A stretch of DNA of 64,000 nucleotides from Paenibacillus sp. MZ04-78.2. Its GTDB lineage: Bacteria > Bacillota > Bacilli > Paenibacillales > NBRC-103111. The position numbers were made by a program, and so were the translations under genes. Under the pieces are notes generated by a model. That model saw only the letters and a program-made list of their open reading frames with translations. It was not told the DNA's origin and made no database searches. Each line of letters starts with the position of its first letter. The stretch's first letter is position 1. Shown here piece by piece: positions 52,533 through 61,339 of the stretch. The DNA is taken from the NCBI RefSeq assembly GCF_024213375.1, contig NZ_JANAVJ010000006.1, positions 1-64,000 on the forward strand. The letters are read 5' to 3'.

Positions 52533-53117
52533 ATGAAAAAACTCGTAATCGGCCTCGCGGCAGGAATGATGCTTGGATCGGTGGCAACAGCATTTGCAGC
52601 GGAAGATATCGGCAAAGAAGTTAAGGCGGTTTTTGCCAAGTTCAACTTCAAAGCCAACGGCGTAGAAACTCCATTGGAGACGAGCCCGCTGGTGTACGAA
52701 GGTACGGCTTACTTGCCGGTGCGCGAGATCGGGAAGTTAACAGGCTACAACGTATCTTTTAATGAACAGACCCAAACGATTGAATTGGCTAACGTTACGG
52801 GCGCGACGAACTCCATTCCCGCGAAAACTCAAGATCCGGGAGCGAAGACCATAACAAAATCAGATGGAGAACTCCTGGATAAATTTTTAGCTATAATGAA
52901 GGCTTTGGGTAAAAGAAACTACAAGAATCTCCATGGAGGCATGTCAAACGAATCCGCCAAAATCAATATCGGTGATAAAAAGTATACGCTGAAAGTAGTA
53001 ACCGAGGGTGGAAACGCTAAGTTCGACATCACTCCTCTTCTTGATGAGAAACTCATTACCTTGGAGGAAATCAAGGCGGCTTCTGAAGAAGGAGGAAAGA
53101 GTGAGAAAAAACCGTAA
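52533..53117 (+). CDS. Secreted stalk-domain (copper amine oxidase N-like) protein
   Basis: 194 residues from ATG 52533 (AGAGGAG upstream). Signal peptide MKKLVIGLAAGMMLGSVATAFA. Residues ~38-95 (FKANGVETPLETSPLVYEGTAYLPVREIGKLTGYNVSFNEQTQTIEL) form one stalk domain as in the alkaline phosphatase above. The C-terminal ~95 residues are charged and unassigned (NIGDKKYTLKVVTEGGNAKF). Probably a cell-envelope protein. A TATAAT lies at 52491-52496 and a strong terminator follows. Confidence 0.82.
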   Translation: MKKLVIGLAAGMMLGSVATAFAAEDIGKEVKAVFAKFNFKANGVETPLETSPLVYEGTAYLPVREIGKLTGYNVSFNEQTQTIELANVTGATNSIPAKTQDPGAKTITKSDGELLDKFLAIMKALGKRNYKNLHGGMSNESAKINIGDKKYTLKVVTEGGNAKFDITPLLDEKLITLEEIKAASEEGGKSEKKP

Positions 53118-53144
53118 ATACAGACCATGTTCGTAGAAATGTGG

Positions 53145-53184
53145 GGACAATTCAGGTTGAGACTCAACCGGGATTGTCTTTTTT
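53145..53184 (+). terminator. Terminator after the stalk-domain gene
   Basis: A long stem (GGACAATTCAGGTTGAG at 53145-53161 against CTCAACC..GATTGTC ending 53178, few mismatches) is followed by TTTTTT. Confidence 0.85.
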
Positions 53185-53240
53185 CTATGCTCACCGTCGC
53201 ATGAAATTGCTCGCTACGCTCTTTCCCATCCAGCCGGCAT

Positions 53241-53306
53241 GGTAAAAATTTTGCACAACTCGGTCAGAATCGTCCGCAGCGCGGGGATCACCGCCTCTTA
53301 TATAGT
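53241..53306 (+). promoter_or_regulatory. Candidate activator site and promoter of the third importer, copy 1
   Basis: GGTAAAAATTTTGCAC (53241-53256) matches 14 of 16 positions with the element at 55142. TATAGT (53301-53306) begins 45 bp after the element, the same distance as TAGAAT in the other copy. The element lies 108 bp before the permease start. The likely ligand is the AraC-type response regulator at 58444. Confidence 0.55.
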
Positions 53307-53348
53307 AAGAATCAACAATAGTATGGTTCACTTACAGGGGTGATAACG

Positions 53349-54287
53349 ATGGAGACAAACAAGCTTTCGAACCGGACGCCGGGCGTCACGGCCACATCCA
53401 AATGGAATAATTCGAAGAAGGAAGCGCTGGTCGGCTGGCTGTTTCTGGCTCCCGAATTTATCGGGATCGTGCTGCTTTACGTATTTCCGGTCTTGTTCTC
53501 GCTGTATCTCAGCTTCAGCGAATGGAACCTGGTCGGGGGGATTTCTTCGATTAAATTCGTCGGACTCGAGAACTTTGCGAAGCTCTTCGATGACGAGAAA
53601 GTGCTGATGGCGCTCAAAAACAACTTGATTTACACGGTGCTCACGGTGCCGGTCGGCATGCTGCTCGCCTTGCTGCTCGCCGTGCTTATTCATTCGCGCG
53701 TTTACGGGAAAAGCTATTTTAAAGTCGCTTTCTTCATCCCGTACATTTCGTCGCTCGTCGCGCTTGGAGCAGTATGGAGCGCACTGTACCATCCGTCGAA
53801 AGGGCCGATCAACCAGTTTCTGGTCAGCCTCGGCATCACGGACCCGCCCAAATGGCTGGCGGATTCGAACTACTCGCTGCTCTCGATCATTATTATTGCG
53901 ATCTGGGCCGGCATCGGCTACCAGATTGTCATTTACTTGGCGGGCCTGACGAACATTCCCGAAGAAATGTACGAAGCGGCCAGCATCGACGGCGCCTCGC
54001 CTTGGCATAAGTTCACGAAGATCACGCTGCCGCTGCTCGGGCCGACGACGTCCTTTTTGTTCATCACGCTGCTGATGTCGTCGTTCAAGGTGTTCGACCT
54101 TGTCGCCTTCATGACCGGCGGGGGACCGAACGATTCTTCGACGGTAATCGTCTTCCGCATCTACGAGGAAGGCTTCCGCAACTTCAAGATGGGCTACGCT
54201 TCCGCGATTTCCTGGCTCCTGTTCGCGATTGTCGGACTGGCGACACTTGCCACTTGGCAGCTCCAGAAGCGCAAAGTACATTACTAG
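53349..54287 (+). CDS. ABC sugar permease, MalF/UgpA type
   Basis: 312 residues from ATG 53349; AGGGGTGAT immediately upstream covers the in-frame GTG 53340. Six membrane spans and the EAA loop EAASIDGASPWHKFTKITLPLLGP. C-terminus LATWQLQKRKVHY is typical of the MalF-like branch. Forms the channel with the next gene product and serves the binding protein at 55253. Confidence 0.93.
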   Translation: METNKLSNRTPGVTATSKWNNSKKEALVGWLFLAPEFIGIVLLYVFPVLFSLYLSFSEWNLVGGISSIKFVGLENFAKLFDDEKVLMALKNNLIYTVLTVPVGMLLALLLAVLIHSRVYGKSYFKVAFFIPYISSLVALGAVWSALYHPSKGPINQFLVSLGITDPPKWLADSNYSLLSIIIIAIWAGIGYQIVIYLAGLTNIPEEMYEAASIDGASPWHKFTKITLPLLGPTTSFLFITLLMSSFKVFDLVAFMTGGGPNDSSTVIVFRIYEEGFRNFKMGYASAISWLLFAIVGLATLATWQLQKRKVHY

Positions 54288-54303
54288 AGAGGAGTAGAAG
54301 GGG

Positions 54304-55140
54304 ATGCCTGTACGAAAATTTGATCTCACCAAATGGCTCCTGACAATCCTGCTCGGAGCGTTCTCCGTATTGTTCCTGGTTCCGCTGATCTGGATGATCT
54401 CAGCCGCTTCGAAGTTCGAGAAGGACGTTATGGACTTCCCGATCCGCTGGATTCCGACGGATTGGAACTTTATCGGCAACTTTCAAGAGGTGTGGCTGGG
54501 CAAGGTGCCGTTCTATCTCTTTTACTTGAATTCGCTCACGCTGGCGCTGATCATGACGGCGTGCACGATCTTTTTCTCGTCGATGGCGGCGTTCGCGTTC
54601 ACGAAGCTGCGCTTCAAGGGCCGGGATCTCGCCTTCGGCGTGCTGCTCACGTTCATGGTCATTCCCGAGCAGGCGACGCTCGTACCACGCTATCTTCTAA
54701 TGAAATGGCTGCATCTGTACAACACGCACGCAGGCATGGTTCTGATGGGCATGTTCTCGATCTATTTCACGTTCTTGCTTCGGCAGTTTATGATGGGGAT
54801 TCACAGCGATTTTATCGAGGCGGCCAGAATCGACGGCGCGGGTTATTTCAAAACGTACTGGAGCATCATCCTGCCGCTCTGTAAACCGATTCTGGCGACG
54901 GTCGGCATCATCAAGTTCATCTGGACGTGGAACGATTACCAGACGCCGCTTATTTTTCTGATCAACAAAAGTCTGTATACGATCCCGCTGGGGATGCAAA
55001 TGTTCAAGGACGAATTCGCCGACAACTACGCGGTTATCATGATGGCTTCGCTCTCTGCGATCCTGCCGCTGCTGATTATTTTCGTCGTGCTCCAGAAGCA
55101 GGTTATTAACGGCATCGCGCTCGGCGGGGTCAAGGGATAA
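54304..55140 (+). CDS. ABC sugar permease, MalG/UgpE type
   Basis: 278 residues with six spans and EAA loop EAARIDGAGYFKTYWSIILPLCKP; it ends with KQVINGIALGGVKG as usual. 16 bp after its partner, with GAGAGGAG upstream. The ATPase is again not encoded here. Confidence 0.93.
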   Translation: MPVRKFDLTKWLLTILLGAFSVLFLVPLIWMISAASKFEKDVMDFPIRWIPTDWNFIGNFQEVWLGKVPFYLFYLNSLTLALIMTACTIFFSSMAAFAFTKLRFKGRDLAFGVLLTFMVIPEQATLVPRYLLMKWLHLYNTHAGMVLMGMFSIYFTFLLRQFMMGIHSDFIEAARIDGAGYFKTYWSIILPLCKPILATVGIIKFIWTWNDYQTPLIFLINKSLYTIPLGMQMFKDEFADNYAVIMMASLSAILPLLIIFVVLQKQVINGIALGGVKG

Positions 55141-55141
55141 A

Positions 55142-55207
55142 GGTCAAAATATTGCACGGGACAGGCAAAAATTAGACACATCGTTTTGGGCGGGAAAGCT
55201 TTAGAAT
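55142..55207 (+). promoter_or_regulatory. Candidate activator site and promoter of the binding protein, copy 2
   Basis: GGTCAAAATATTGCAC (55142-55157), second copy of the element at 53241, begins two bases after the permease stop and 111 bp before the binding-protein start. TAGAAT (55202-55207) begins 45 bp after the element. This gives the binding protein its own promoter, which would allow higher expression than the permeases. Confidence 0.55.
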
Positions 55208-55252
55208 GCAGCTATAGAGACCTATATTATCTTGACCCTGGGGGGAGTTCAC

Positions 55253-56596
55253 ATGAAGAAAACAAGTAAGTTGCTGTTGAGCGGGGCGGTACTTGCGGTT
55301 TCCGTACTGAGCGGGTGCGGCCAAGGGGCGGAGAAGCAGGAAGCGTCCGGCGAAGGCGGAAAGAAGAATGTGACGTTGAAGTATTACAACTGGGACAACG
55401 AGGTCATGGGCGCGACGACCAAAGCGCTCATCGATCAATTCCAGGCGAAATATCCGAACATCAAAGTCGAGTCCGTGCCGCTCGTACCGGGTAACTCGGT
55501 AGAGACGCTGAAGAAGCTGGACGTAACGATGTCCTCCGGCGAGCAGATCGACCTGGTGCTGTTCCCGAGCATCGACGAGACGCTGGCCCGCGCGGCGCAA
55601 GGTGTGCTGGCTCCTCTTGACGATATGTACACTAAAGAGAACGTGAAACCGGAGGATGAGTATTACGTCAATCCGAAATACAAAGGCAAAACGTACGCTG
55701 CGATGTACCAGCGCAGTAACTGGATCATTTTGCTGAACCAGAAGGCGCTCGACGAAGCGAAGCTGCCGGTGCCGGAGATCGGCTGGACCTGGGACGACTT
55801 CCGCGAATACGCGAAGAAGCTGACCAAAGGCGAAGGCAACAGCAAACGGTATGGCGCTTACTTCCATAACTGGGGCGATTACGCGAACCCGATTTTGTTC
55901 AACGAGAAACGGAACCCGTTCCTGAAGGAAGACGGCACGACCCAATTCGACGATCCGTCGACGCTGACGTTCTTCAACCTCCGCCGCGCGATGGAGAAAG
56001 AAGACAAGTCCACGACGCCGTTCGCCGATGTCGTAGGCGCGAAGCTGGCGTACCGGACGGAGTTCTTCAACGAAAAAACGGCGATGCTCGCGACGGGCAG
56101 CTGGATGGTTGCCGATTCGGCCGACGTGCAGAAGTATCCGCATAACTTCAAAGTGGCGTTCGCGCCGGTGCCGCGCTCCTCGAAGGACGCAGAGCTCGGT
56201 CAAACGAGCATTGGCGGACAGTTCATTTCCGTCGCGGCCGGATCGAAGTACAAAGACGAAGCGTATCAGTTCATCCGTTTCATAACGACGAATACGTCGG
56301 ATGCGAAGAAAGAACTGTCCGGCTGGAAGAAAGCCGACGACAAGAAGATCATCGAAGGCACGATCGCGAAAAACAAGGATCTCTTCAACACCGAATCGCT
56401 TGACAAAGCGCTGTTCGACAAACGCATTCACGCGCCGGCTCCGTCCGAGGTCGTTGCGCCGTATGCGCCGCAGCTGAAGAAAGTGCTCGAAGACGGCTTC
56501 AGCGCGTTCATTCTGGACGGCAAGTCTGCCGAGGACGCCCGGAAGCAAATGGTCGAGCAGGCGAACAAAATCATCAAAGAGAACAGCAAAAAATAG
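55253..56596 (+). CDS. Sugar-binding lipoprotein (UgpB/MalE-like)
   Basis: 447 residues from ATG 55253 (GGGGGGAG upstream). Signal peptide with lipobox VLSGC. Solute-binding family 1 fold: VTLKYYNWDNEVMGATTKALIDQFQAKYPNIKVE at the start and FSAFILDGKSAEDARKQMVEQANKIIKENSKK at the end. It feeds the MalF/MalG-type permeases just upstream. It differs from the LplA-type proteins of the other two importers in size and type. Ligand unknown. Transcription ends at a hairpin after the stop. Confidence 0.93.
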   Translation: MKKTSKLLLSGAVLAVSVLSGCGQGAEKQEASGEGGKKNVTLKYYNWDNEVMGATTKALIDQFQAKYPNIKVESVPLVPGNSVETLKKLDVTMSSGEQIDLVLFPSIDETLARAAQGVLAPLDDMYTKENVKPEDEYYVNPKYKGKTYAAMYQRSNWIILLNQKALDEAKLPVPEIGWTWDDFREYAKKLTKGEGNSKRYGAYFHNWGDYANPILFNEKRNPFLKEDGTTQFDDPSTLTFFNLRRAMEKEDKSTTPFADVVGAKLAYRTEFFNEKTAMLATGSWMVADSADVQKYPHNFKVAFAPVPRSSKDAELGQTSIGGQFISVAAGSKYKDEAYQFIRFITTNTSDAKKELSGWKKADDKKIIEGTIAKNKDLFNTESLDKALFDKRIHAPAPSEVVAPYAPQLKKVLEDGFSAFILDGKSAEDARKQMVEQANKIIKENSKK

Positions 56597-56602
56597 TCAG
56601 GG

Positions 56603-56630
56603 AAAGGGGCGCCGCAGGGCGTCCTTTCTT
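56603..56630 (+). terminator. Terminator after the binding protein
   Basis: AAAGGGGCGCC (56603-56613) pairs with GGGCGTCCTTT (56617-56627, one G-T type mismatch), then TCTTTG. Confidence 0.65.
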
Positions 56631-56706
56631 TGCGCCGGGCCCCGATAGGACGCATGCGTTCTGTGATACAATGGGGGCAGAAAAGAGAGGGGGAGCTTTT
56701 GACACC

Positions 56707-58410
56707 ATGAACAGCATGTTTCAATTTTCCTACTACCGGCGTATTCAGCTCTCGTTTCTGATTCTCATTTTGCTGCCGATCGTCATCGTGTCCGTATTTT
56801 TGCTGTCCATGACGCAGGATGCGGTGATGGACAAAATTCGCCTGACCAACCAGTCGGTCGTCGACGTGATGGCGAAGGATATTACGAAGACGATCGACGA
56901 TCTGACGTATGCGTCGAATTTTTTCATACAAGACCCGAGCGCGAGGGCTCAGCTTCGCAGCTTCACCAATACCCGGCAAATCGCCAGCTTTGCCGATTAC
57001 CAGAGACAGCAGCACATTCAAGATTTTTTCGGTCTGGTGCTGGCGAAGACGCTCAATACGGACATCCGGATGTTTCTGGTCAACGGCGAGGGCTTCATCA
57101 TCCCATCCGGCGAGTCCGATCAGCTGGTTCCGTTCCGGCAGCACTGGGAGCAGCTCCGGTCCCAGGTCGACCCCGATACGCCGAAGCGGCTTCAATGGCT
57201 GAGCCGCGTCCAAACCGAAGGAGGCAAGGGGGAGCCGATTTATTACGCGGCCAGGGTCATCCGGGACCCGGCGGACAACGCTTATTTGGCTACGCTCTAC
57301 ATCGGCATTACGAATCCGTACTTCGAGAAGCTGTTCCGGCAGGCGGCCTCCGGCGCTTTTGCGCTATACGACGAGGAAGGTGGGCTAATCGCGGGGGACG
57401 CTTCCGTCCTGTTCGGCGGCGGAAGCGCGTCCGACCAAACGCTGCGGAGCGAAGCGGCGCTGTCCAAGACCGGCTGGAAAATGATCTACGAGACGCCCGA
57501 TCAAGAAGTGGCCGGGCAAATTTATAAAATCTTTTATATCGCGCTGCTGTTCGTTATTCCGTTCTTTGCGCTGTTCTTTATTGTGTCGCTGCTGCTGGCC
57601 AAACGGCTGCACCGGCCGATTCGGAAGCTGGACTTCATGGCGAAGCAGTTCAGCCAAGGAAACCGGCTGATCCGGTTTCAGGGCAAGGGCAAGGACGAGA
57701 TTGCGCAGCTCGGACAGACGTGGAACCGGATGCTCGACGAGATCAACCAGCTCATTACGAACATTGAGCAGGAGCAGGAGCAAAAGCGTGTCATCGAGCT
57801 GCAGGCGCTGTTCGCGCAAATCCGGCCGCATTTTTTGATCAATACGCTCAATTCGATCAAATGCAGTCTGATTCTGGACGGCGACCGTCGGCACAGCCGC
57901 CAGATTGATGCGCTGATGAGTCTGCTTCGGGCGTACATGAAGGTGAACGAGCCGACCTCCTTGGCCGCGGAATGCAAGCTGCTCGAGCATTATATGGACA
58001 TTATGCGGTTGCGCAGCGAGCTTCACGTCGAGCTGAAGATCGCATTAGCTCCCGAGACGGCCGAATTCGAGGTGCCGAAGCTGCTGCTGCAGCCGATCGT
58101 CGAGAATGCGCTGCTGCACGGGTTCGCCGAGAAGCTGGACGATGCAAGAATCGACATTGACGCCGAGCGGCTGAACTCGCGTCTCGAGATCCGGGTGACG
58201 GATAACGGCGAGGGGATGCCGGACGAAGACCGGGAGGCGCTGAACCGGATGCTGGAGGGGCCCGAGACGGACAAGCCGCAGACGTACCGGCGGGTCGGAC
58301 TGATCAACGTGCTCCAGCGGCTTCGGCTGACATACGGACCGGATGCGACGATGAAGCTTCGGGCGAACCCGTCCGGGGGCTTAACCGTTATTTTGAATAT
58401 GCGGGCCTGA
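56707..58410 (+). CDS. YesM-type sensor histidine kinase
   Basis: 567 residues from ATG 56707 (GAGGGGGAG upstream; an in-frame ATG at 56671 lies in a probable -10, TACAAT 56667-56672). Membrane helices at ~12-34 and ~277-300 bracket an extracellular sensor. HAMP (FSQGNRLIRFQGKGKDEIAQ), phospho-acceptor H375 in QIRPHFLINTLNSIKCSL and ATPase motifs VTDNGEGMPDED and VGLINVLQRLRLTYG follow. Partner of the response regulator 33 bp downstream. Unlike the first locus, the pair lies after the transporter. Confidence 0.93.
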   Translation: MNSMFQFSYYRRIQLSFLILILLPIVIVSVFLLSMTQDAVMDKIRLTNQSVVDVMAKDITKTIDDLTYASNFFIQDPSARAQLRSFTNTRQIASFADYQRQQHIQDFFGLVLAKTLNTDIRMFLVNGEGFIIPSGESDQLVPFRQHWEQLRSQVDPDTPKRLQWLSRVQTEGGKGEPIYYAARVIRDPADNAYLATLYIGITNPYFEKLFRQAASGAFALYDEEGGLIAGDASVLFGGGSASDQTLRSEAALSKTGWKMIYETPDQEVAGQIYKIFYIALLFVIPFFALFFIVSLLLAKRLHRPIRKLDFMAKQFSQGNRLIRFQGKGKDEIAQLGQTWNRMLDEINQLITNIEQEQEQKRVIELQALFAQIRPHFLINTLNSIKCSLILDGDRRHSRQIDALMSLLRAYMKVNEPTSLAAECKLLEHYMDIMRLRSELHVELKIALAPETAEFEVPKLLLQPIVENALLHGFAEKLDDARIDIDAERLNSRLEIRVTDNGEGMPDEDREALNRMLEGPETDKPQTYRRVGLINVLQRLRLTYGPDATMKLRANPSGGLTVILNMRA

Positions 58411-58443
58411 CGAGCGACTATGGACAATGGGAGAGGATTAGTC

Positions 58444-60039
58444 ATGTACAAAGTCCTGATCATCGACGACGATGTGCCGATGCTGAAATATTTGAAGCAG
58501 CTGGTCGATTGGAACGCGCTCGACCTGCAGATCGTCGCGGATACGTACTCCAGCGTCAAGGCGCTGCGGCTATTCGATGAGCTCCGGCCGGACCTCGTCG
58601 TCTCGGATATCGGTCTGCCGCAGATGGACGGGCTGGAGCTGGCTTCGGAAATGCGGCGGCGGCGGCCGGAGGTGCGGGTCATATTTCTAACTTGCCATGA
58701 AGACTTCCACTATGCGCAGAAGGCGCTCAAGCTGAGCGTCGACGACTACCTGATCAAGGACGAGCTGACGGCCGAGCAGTTAACGCAAAGCTTGGAGAAA
58801 TCCGTGAGGCTTCTTCGCGCGGCGAAAGCGCAAACGGAGCAGCTGACGTACCGCGAGGATTGGAGCCGGCATGCCAATGTGCTGCGGGATTCATTTTTCA
58901 GGCAGCTGCTGCGCGGCGGAGAAGCCGCTTACCTGACCGATTCTGCCGGACGGCTCGGCCTCGTCTGGGATCAGCCGTCGTTTTTGCTGGCGCTCGGCTA
59001 TGTATCGTATTACGACGTGCTCTCGCGCTACGCGCACAAGGACCTGCCGCTCATCCGTTACGGCATCGCGAATATTGCGACCGAGCTGGCGGGCGAGTAC
59101 GAAGGCATCACGACCTTCAACGACGGCGAAGGGTTGGCCGTGCTGTTCAATTACCGGCCATCCTTGAAGTGGAATGCACAGGAGCATTTGCTGGCATTTC
59201 TAGCGAAGCTTCAGGCTAAATGCAAAGAATTTCTCGGCGTAGGCACGACGTTCTTCGTCAGCTCGGGTGCGGACAAGCTGGCGGTTATGGAGATTGGCGC
59301 GGCTCATCGCCGCATGGCGGCAGAGCGCTACACCGCTTTCTACACGGGGCATCCGGTGACCGTGCTGCCCGCGGCGGGCCTGCCGCAAGCGTACCATCCG
59401 GGAGCCGGGGGGTTCGAGCAGGAGTACGCCGAATTGTCGCAGGCGGTTCGGGATCATGACGAGGCGCTGCTGGAGAAAGCGCTGGCGGATATCCGGCGGT
59501 CGGCACTGCAACTGAAGCCGGAACCGACGTCGTTCGTGCATCAGTGCGCGGACAGGCTGCGGCTCGTCGAGCTTCAGTACCGGGCGTTCAGCGGCGAGAC
59601 GCTGTACGCCTGCCTTCAGCAGACGCTGACGCTCGGCGACGCGCTCGGGCTGACGGGGTTGAAGATACGGCAGATTATGAACAGCCGACGGCTCGGGGAG
59701 CCGCAGACGAGCAAGGAGCCGAAGCTGCAGACGATCGATCAGTACATCGCGCAGCATTTGGCGGAGACGATCACCTCGATCGATATTGCGACGCATTTGT
59801 ACTTGAACCCGAGCTATTTTTCAAGGTACTTTAAGAAGCTCTCCGGCGAAAATTTCACGGACTACGTCCACCGGTACAAGATGAAGATCGCCGCCGATCT
59901 GCTGGAGAAGACGAAGGATTCCATCGAGGTCGTCGCGCTGCGCTGCGGCTATTCGGACCGGACGTACTTCTCCAAGGTGTTCAAAAAATACATCGGCGTC
60001 ACGCCCGGGGAGTACAAGTCGAGGTCCGGCATGATGTAG
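58444..60039 (+). CDS. YesN-type response regulator, AraC family
   Basis: 531 residues; ATG 58444 has GGGAGAGG eight bases upstream, better than ATG 58420. Receiver domain with D8-D10, D55 (LVVSDIGLPQMDG) and LIKDEL, a ~280-residue linker, and a C-terminal AraC double HTH (ITSIDIATHLYLNPSYFSRYFKKLSG ... ALRCGYSDRTYFSKVFKKYIGVTP). It should bind upstream of the importer genes; the repeated element at 53241 and 55142 is the obvious candidate target. Confidence 0.93.
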   Translation: MYKVLIIDDDVPMLKYLKQLVDWNALDLQIVADTYSSVKALRLFDELRPDLVVSDIGLPQMDGLELASEMRRRRPEVRVIFLTCHEDFHYAQKALKLSVDDYLIKDELTAEQLTQSLEKSVRLLRAAKAQTEQLTYREDWSRHANVLRDSFFRQLLRGGEAAYLTDSAGRLGLVWDQPSFLLALGYVSYYDVLSRYAHKDLPLIRYGIANIATELAGEYEGITTFNDGEGLAVLFNYRPSLKWNAQEHLLAFLAKLQAKCKEFLGVGTTFFVSSGADKLAVMEIGAAHRRMAAERYTAFYTGHPVTVLPAAGLPQAYHPGAGGFEQEYAELSQAVRDHDEALLEKALADIRRSALQLKPEPTSFVHQCADRLRLVELQYRAFSGETLYACLQQTLTLGDALGLTGLKIRQIMNSRRLGEPQTSKEPKLQTIDQYIAQHLAETITSIDIATHLYLNPSYFSRYFKKLSGENFTDYVHRYKMKIAADLLEKTKDSIEVVALRCGYSDRTYFSKVFKKYIGVTPGEYKSRSGMM

Positions 60040-60083
60040 CGGGGCGCTTGCGAAACAACCATCAAACGAGAGGAAGATCAAAC

Positions 60084-61232
60084 GTGACGACTCATGCCGA
60101 TGACCGAGACTACTGGCTGCAAACGATGCAGCGCATCGCGAAGCCGGTGCTCGAAGCGCTGTCGCAGCGCAAGCTGAAAGAGCGGATGACGGTGGAGGCG
60201 AAGCTGGACGACCGTGAGCTGTACACGTATCTGGAAGCATACGGCCGGCTGCTCGCAGGCATTGCGCCGTGGCTGGAACACGGCCCGAGGACGGGAGCGG
60301 AAGGAGAGCTGCGCCGCGAATACGTCCGGCTGGCACAGCTGGCGATGGATGCGGCGACCGATCCGCAGTCGCCGGACCGGATGAACTTCTCCAAGGGCTA
60401 CCAGCCGATTGTGGATGCGGCCTTTCTGGCCCATGCGATTTTGCGGGCGCCGACGGCATTGTGGAGCGGGCTGGACGACTGCGTCAAGGCGAACGTGAAG
60501 GAAGCGCTGCGTGCGACCCGTTCCCGGAAGCCGTGGTTCAACAACTGGCTGCTGTTCGCGGCCATGATCGAAGCGGCGCTCTGCGTCATCGGCGACGACA
60601 CGTGGGACCCGATGCGGATCGATTACGCGCTGAAGCAGCATGAGCAGTGGTATCTCGGCGACGGCATGTACGGCGACGGACCTCAGTACCATGCGGATTA
60701 CTACAACAGCTTCGTCATTCAACCGATGCTGCTCGATCTCCTGGATACGGTCGGCGACCGCTATCCCGAATGGGCGAGCCTGCGGGAGCGCGTCCAGCGG
60801 AGGGCGGTGCGTTACGCCGCCATACTGGAACGGTCCATTTCGCCGGAAGGAACGTTTCCCGTCGTCGGGCGTTCGCTCGCTTACCGCTTCGGCGCGTTCC
60901 AACTGCTGGCCCAGATGGCACTGCGGGAGCAGCTGCCAGACGATGTCGCGCCGGCCCAAGTGCGCTGCGCGCTGACCGCGGTCATGCGCCGCATGATCGA
61001 AGCGCCGGGCACGTTCGATGCGGACGGCTGGCTGACGATCGGCTTCTGCGGGCATCAGCCGGAGATCGGAGAGCCGTACATTTCCACCGGCAGCTTGTAC
61101 TTGTGCGCCACCGTTTTCCTGCCGCTCGGGCTTTCGGTGGACCGCCCGTTCTGGCAGGGTGAAGCGGCGGACTGGACGTCGCGCAAAGCATGGTCGGGCG
61201 GGTATACCCCGGCAGACCATGCGCTGGAATAA
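60084..61232 (+). CDS. DUF2264 family protein
   Basis: 382 residues from GTG 60084 (GAGAGGAAGA upstream). No signal peptide. DUF2264 signatures: FSKGYQPIVDAAFLAHAIL, SRKPWFNNWLLFAAMIEAALC, QHEQWYLGDGMYGDGPQYHADYYNSFVIQPML and near the end TIGFCGHQPEIGEPYISTGSLYLC. The repeat of helices suggests an (alpha/alpha)6 toroid as in several lyases and unsaturated-glycan hydrolases. Its place at the end of a sugar-import locus makes a cytoplasmic glycan-processing enzyme likely, but no activity can be assigned. A very strong terminator follows. Confidence 0.87.
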   Translation: MTTHADDRDYWLQTMQRIAKPVLEALSQRKLKERMTVEAKLDDRELYTYLEAYGRLLAGIAPWLEHGPRTGAEGELRREYVRLAQLAMDAATDPQSPDRMNFSKGYQPIVDAAFLAHAILRAPTALWSGLDDCVKANVKEALRATRSRKPWFNNWLLFAAMIEAALCVIGDDTWDPMRIDYALKQHEQWYLGDGMYGDGPQYHADYYNSFVIQPMLLDLLDTVGDRYPEWASLRERVQRRAVRYAAILERSISPEGTFPVVGRSLAYRFGAFQLLAQMALREQLPDDVAPAQVRCALTAVMRRMIEAPGTFDADGWLTIGFCGHQPEIGEPYISTGSLYLCATVFLPLGLSVDRPFWQGEAADWTSRKAWSGGYTPADHALE

Positions 61233-61280
61233 ACTCGGCTGTCGCCGGGAGCCGTTCCAAGCGTGGCCGCAACAACCTAA

Positions 61281-61334
61281 AAAAGCCGTATTCCATAAGG
61301 AGGGGCTCCCCTCCTCTTATGGAATACGGCTTTT
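61281..61334. terminator. Strong bidirectional terminator
   Basis: AAAAGCCGTATTCCATAAG (61281-61299) pairs perfectly with CTTATGGAATACGGCTTTT (61316-61334), with an inner GAGGGG/CCCCTC stem, between convergent genes. Confidence 0.93.
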
Positions 61335-61339
61335 CGAGT

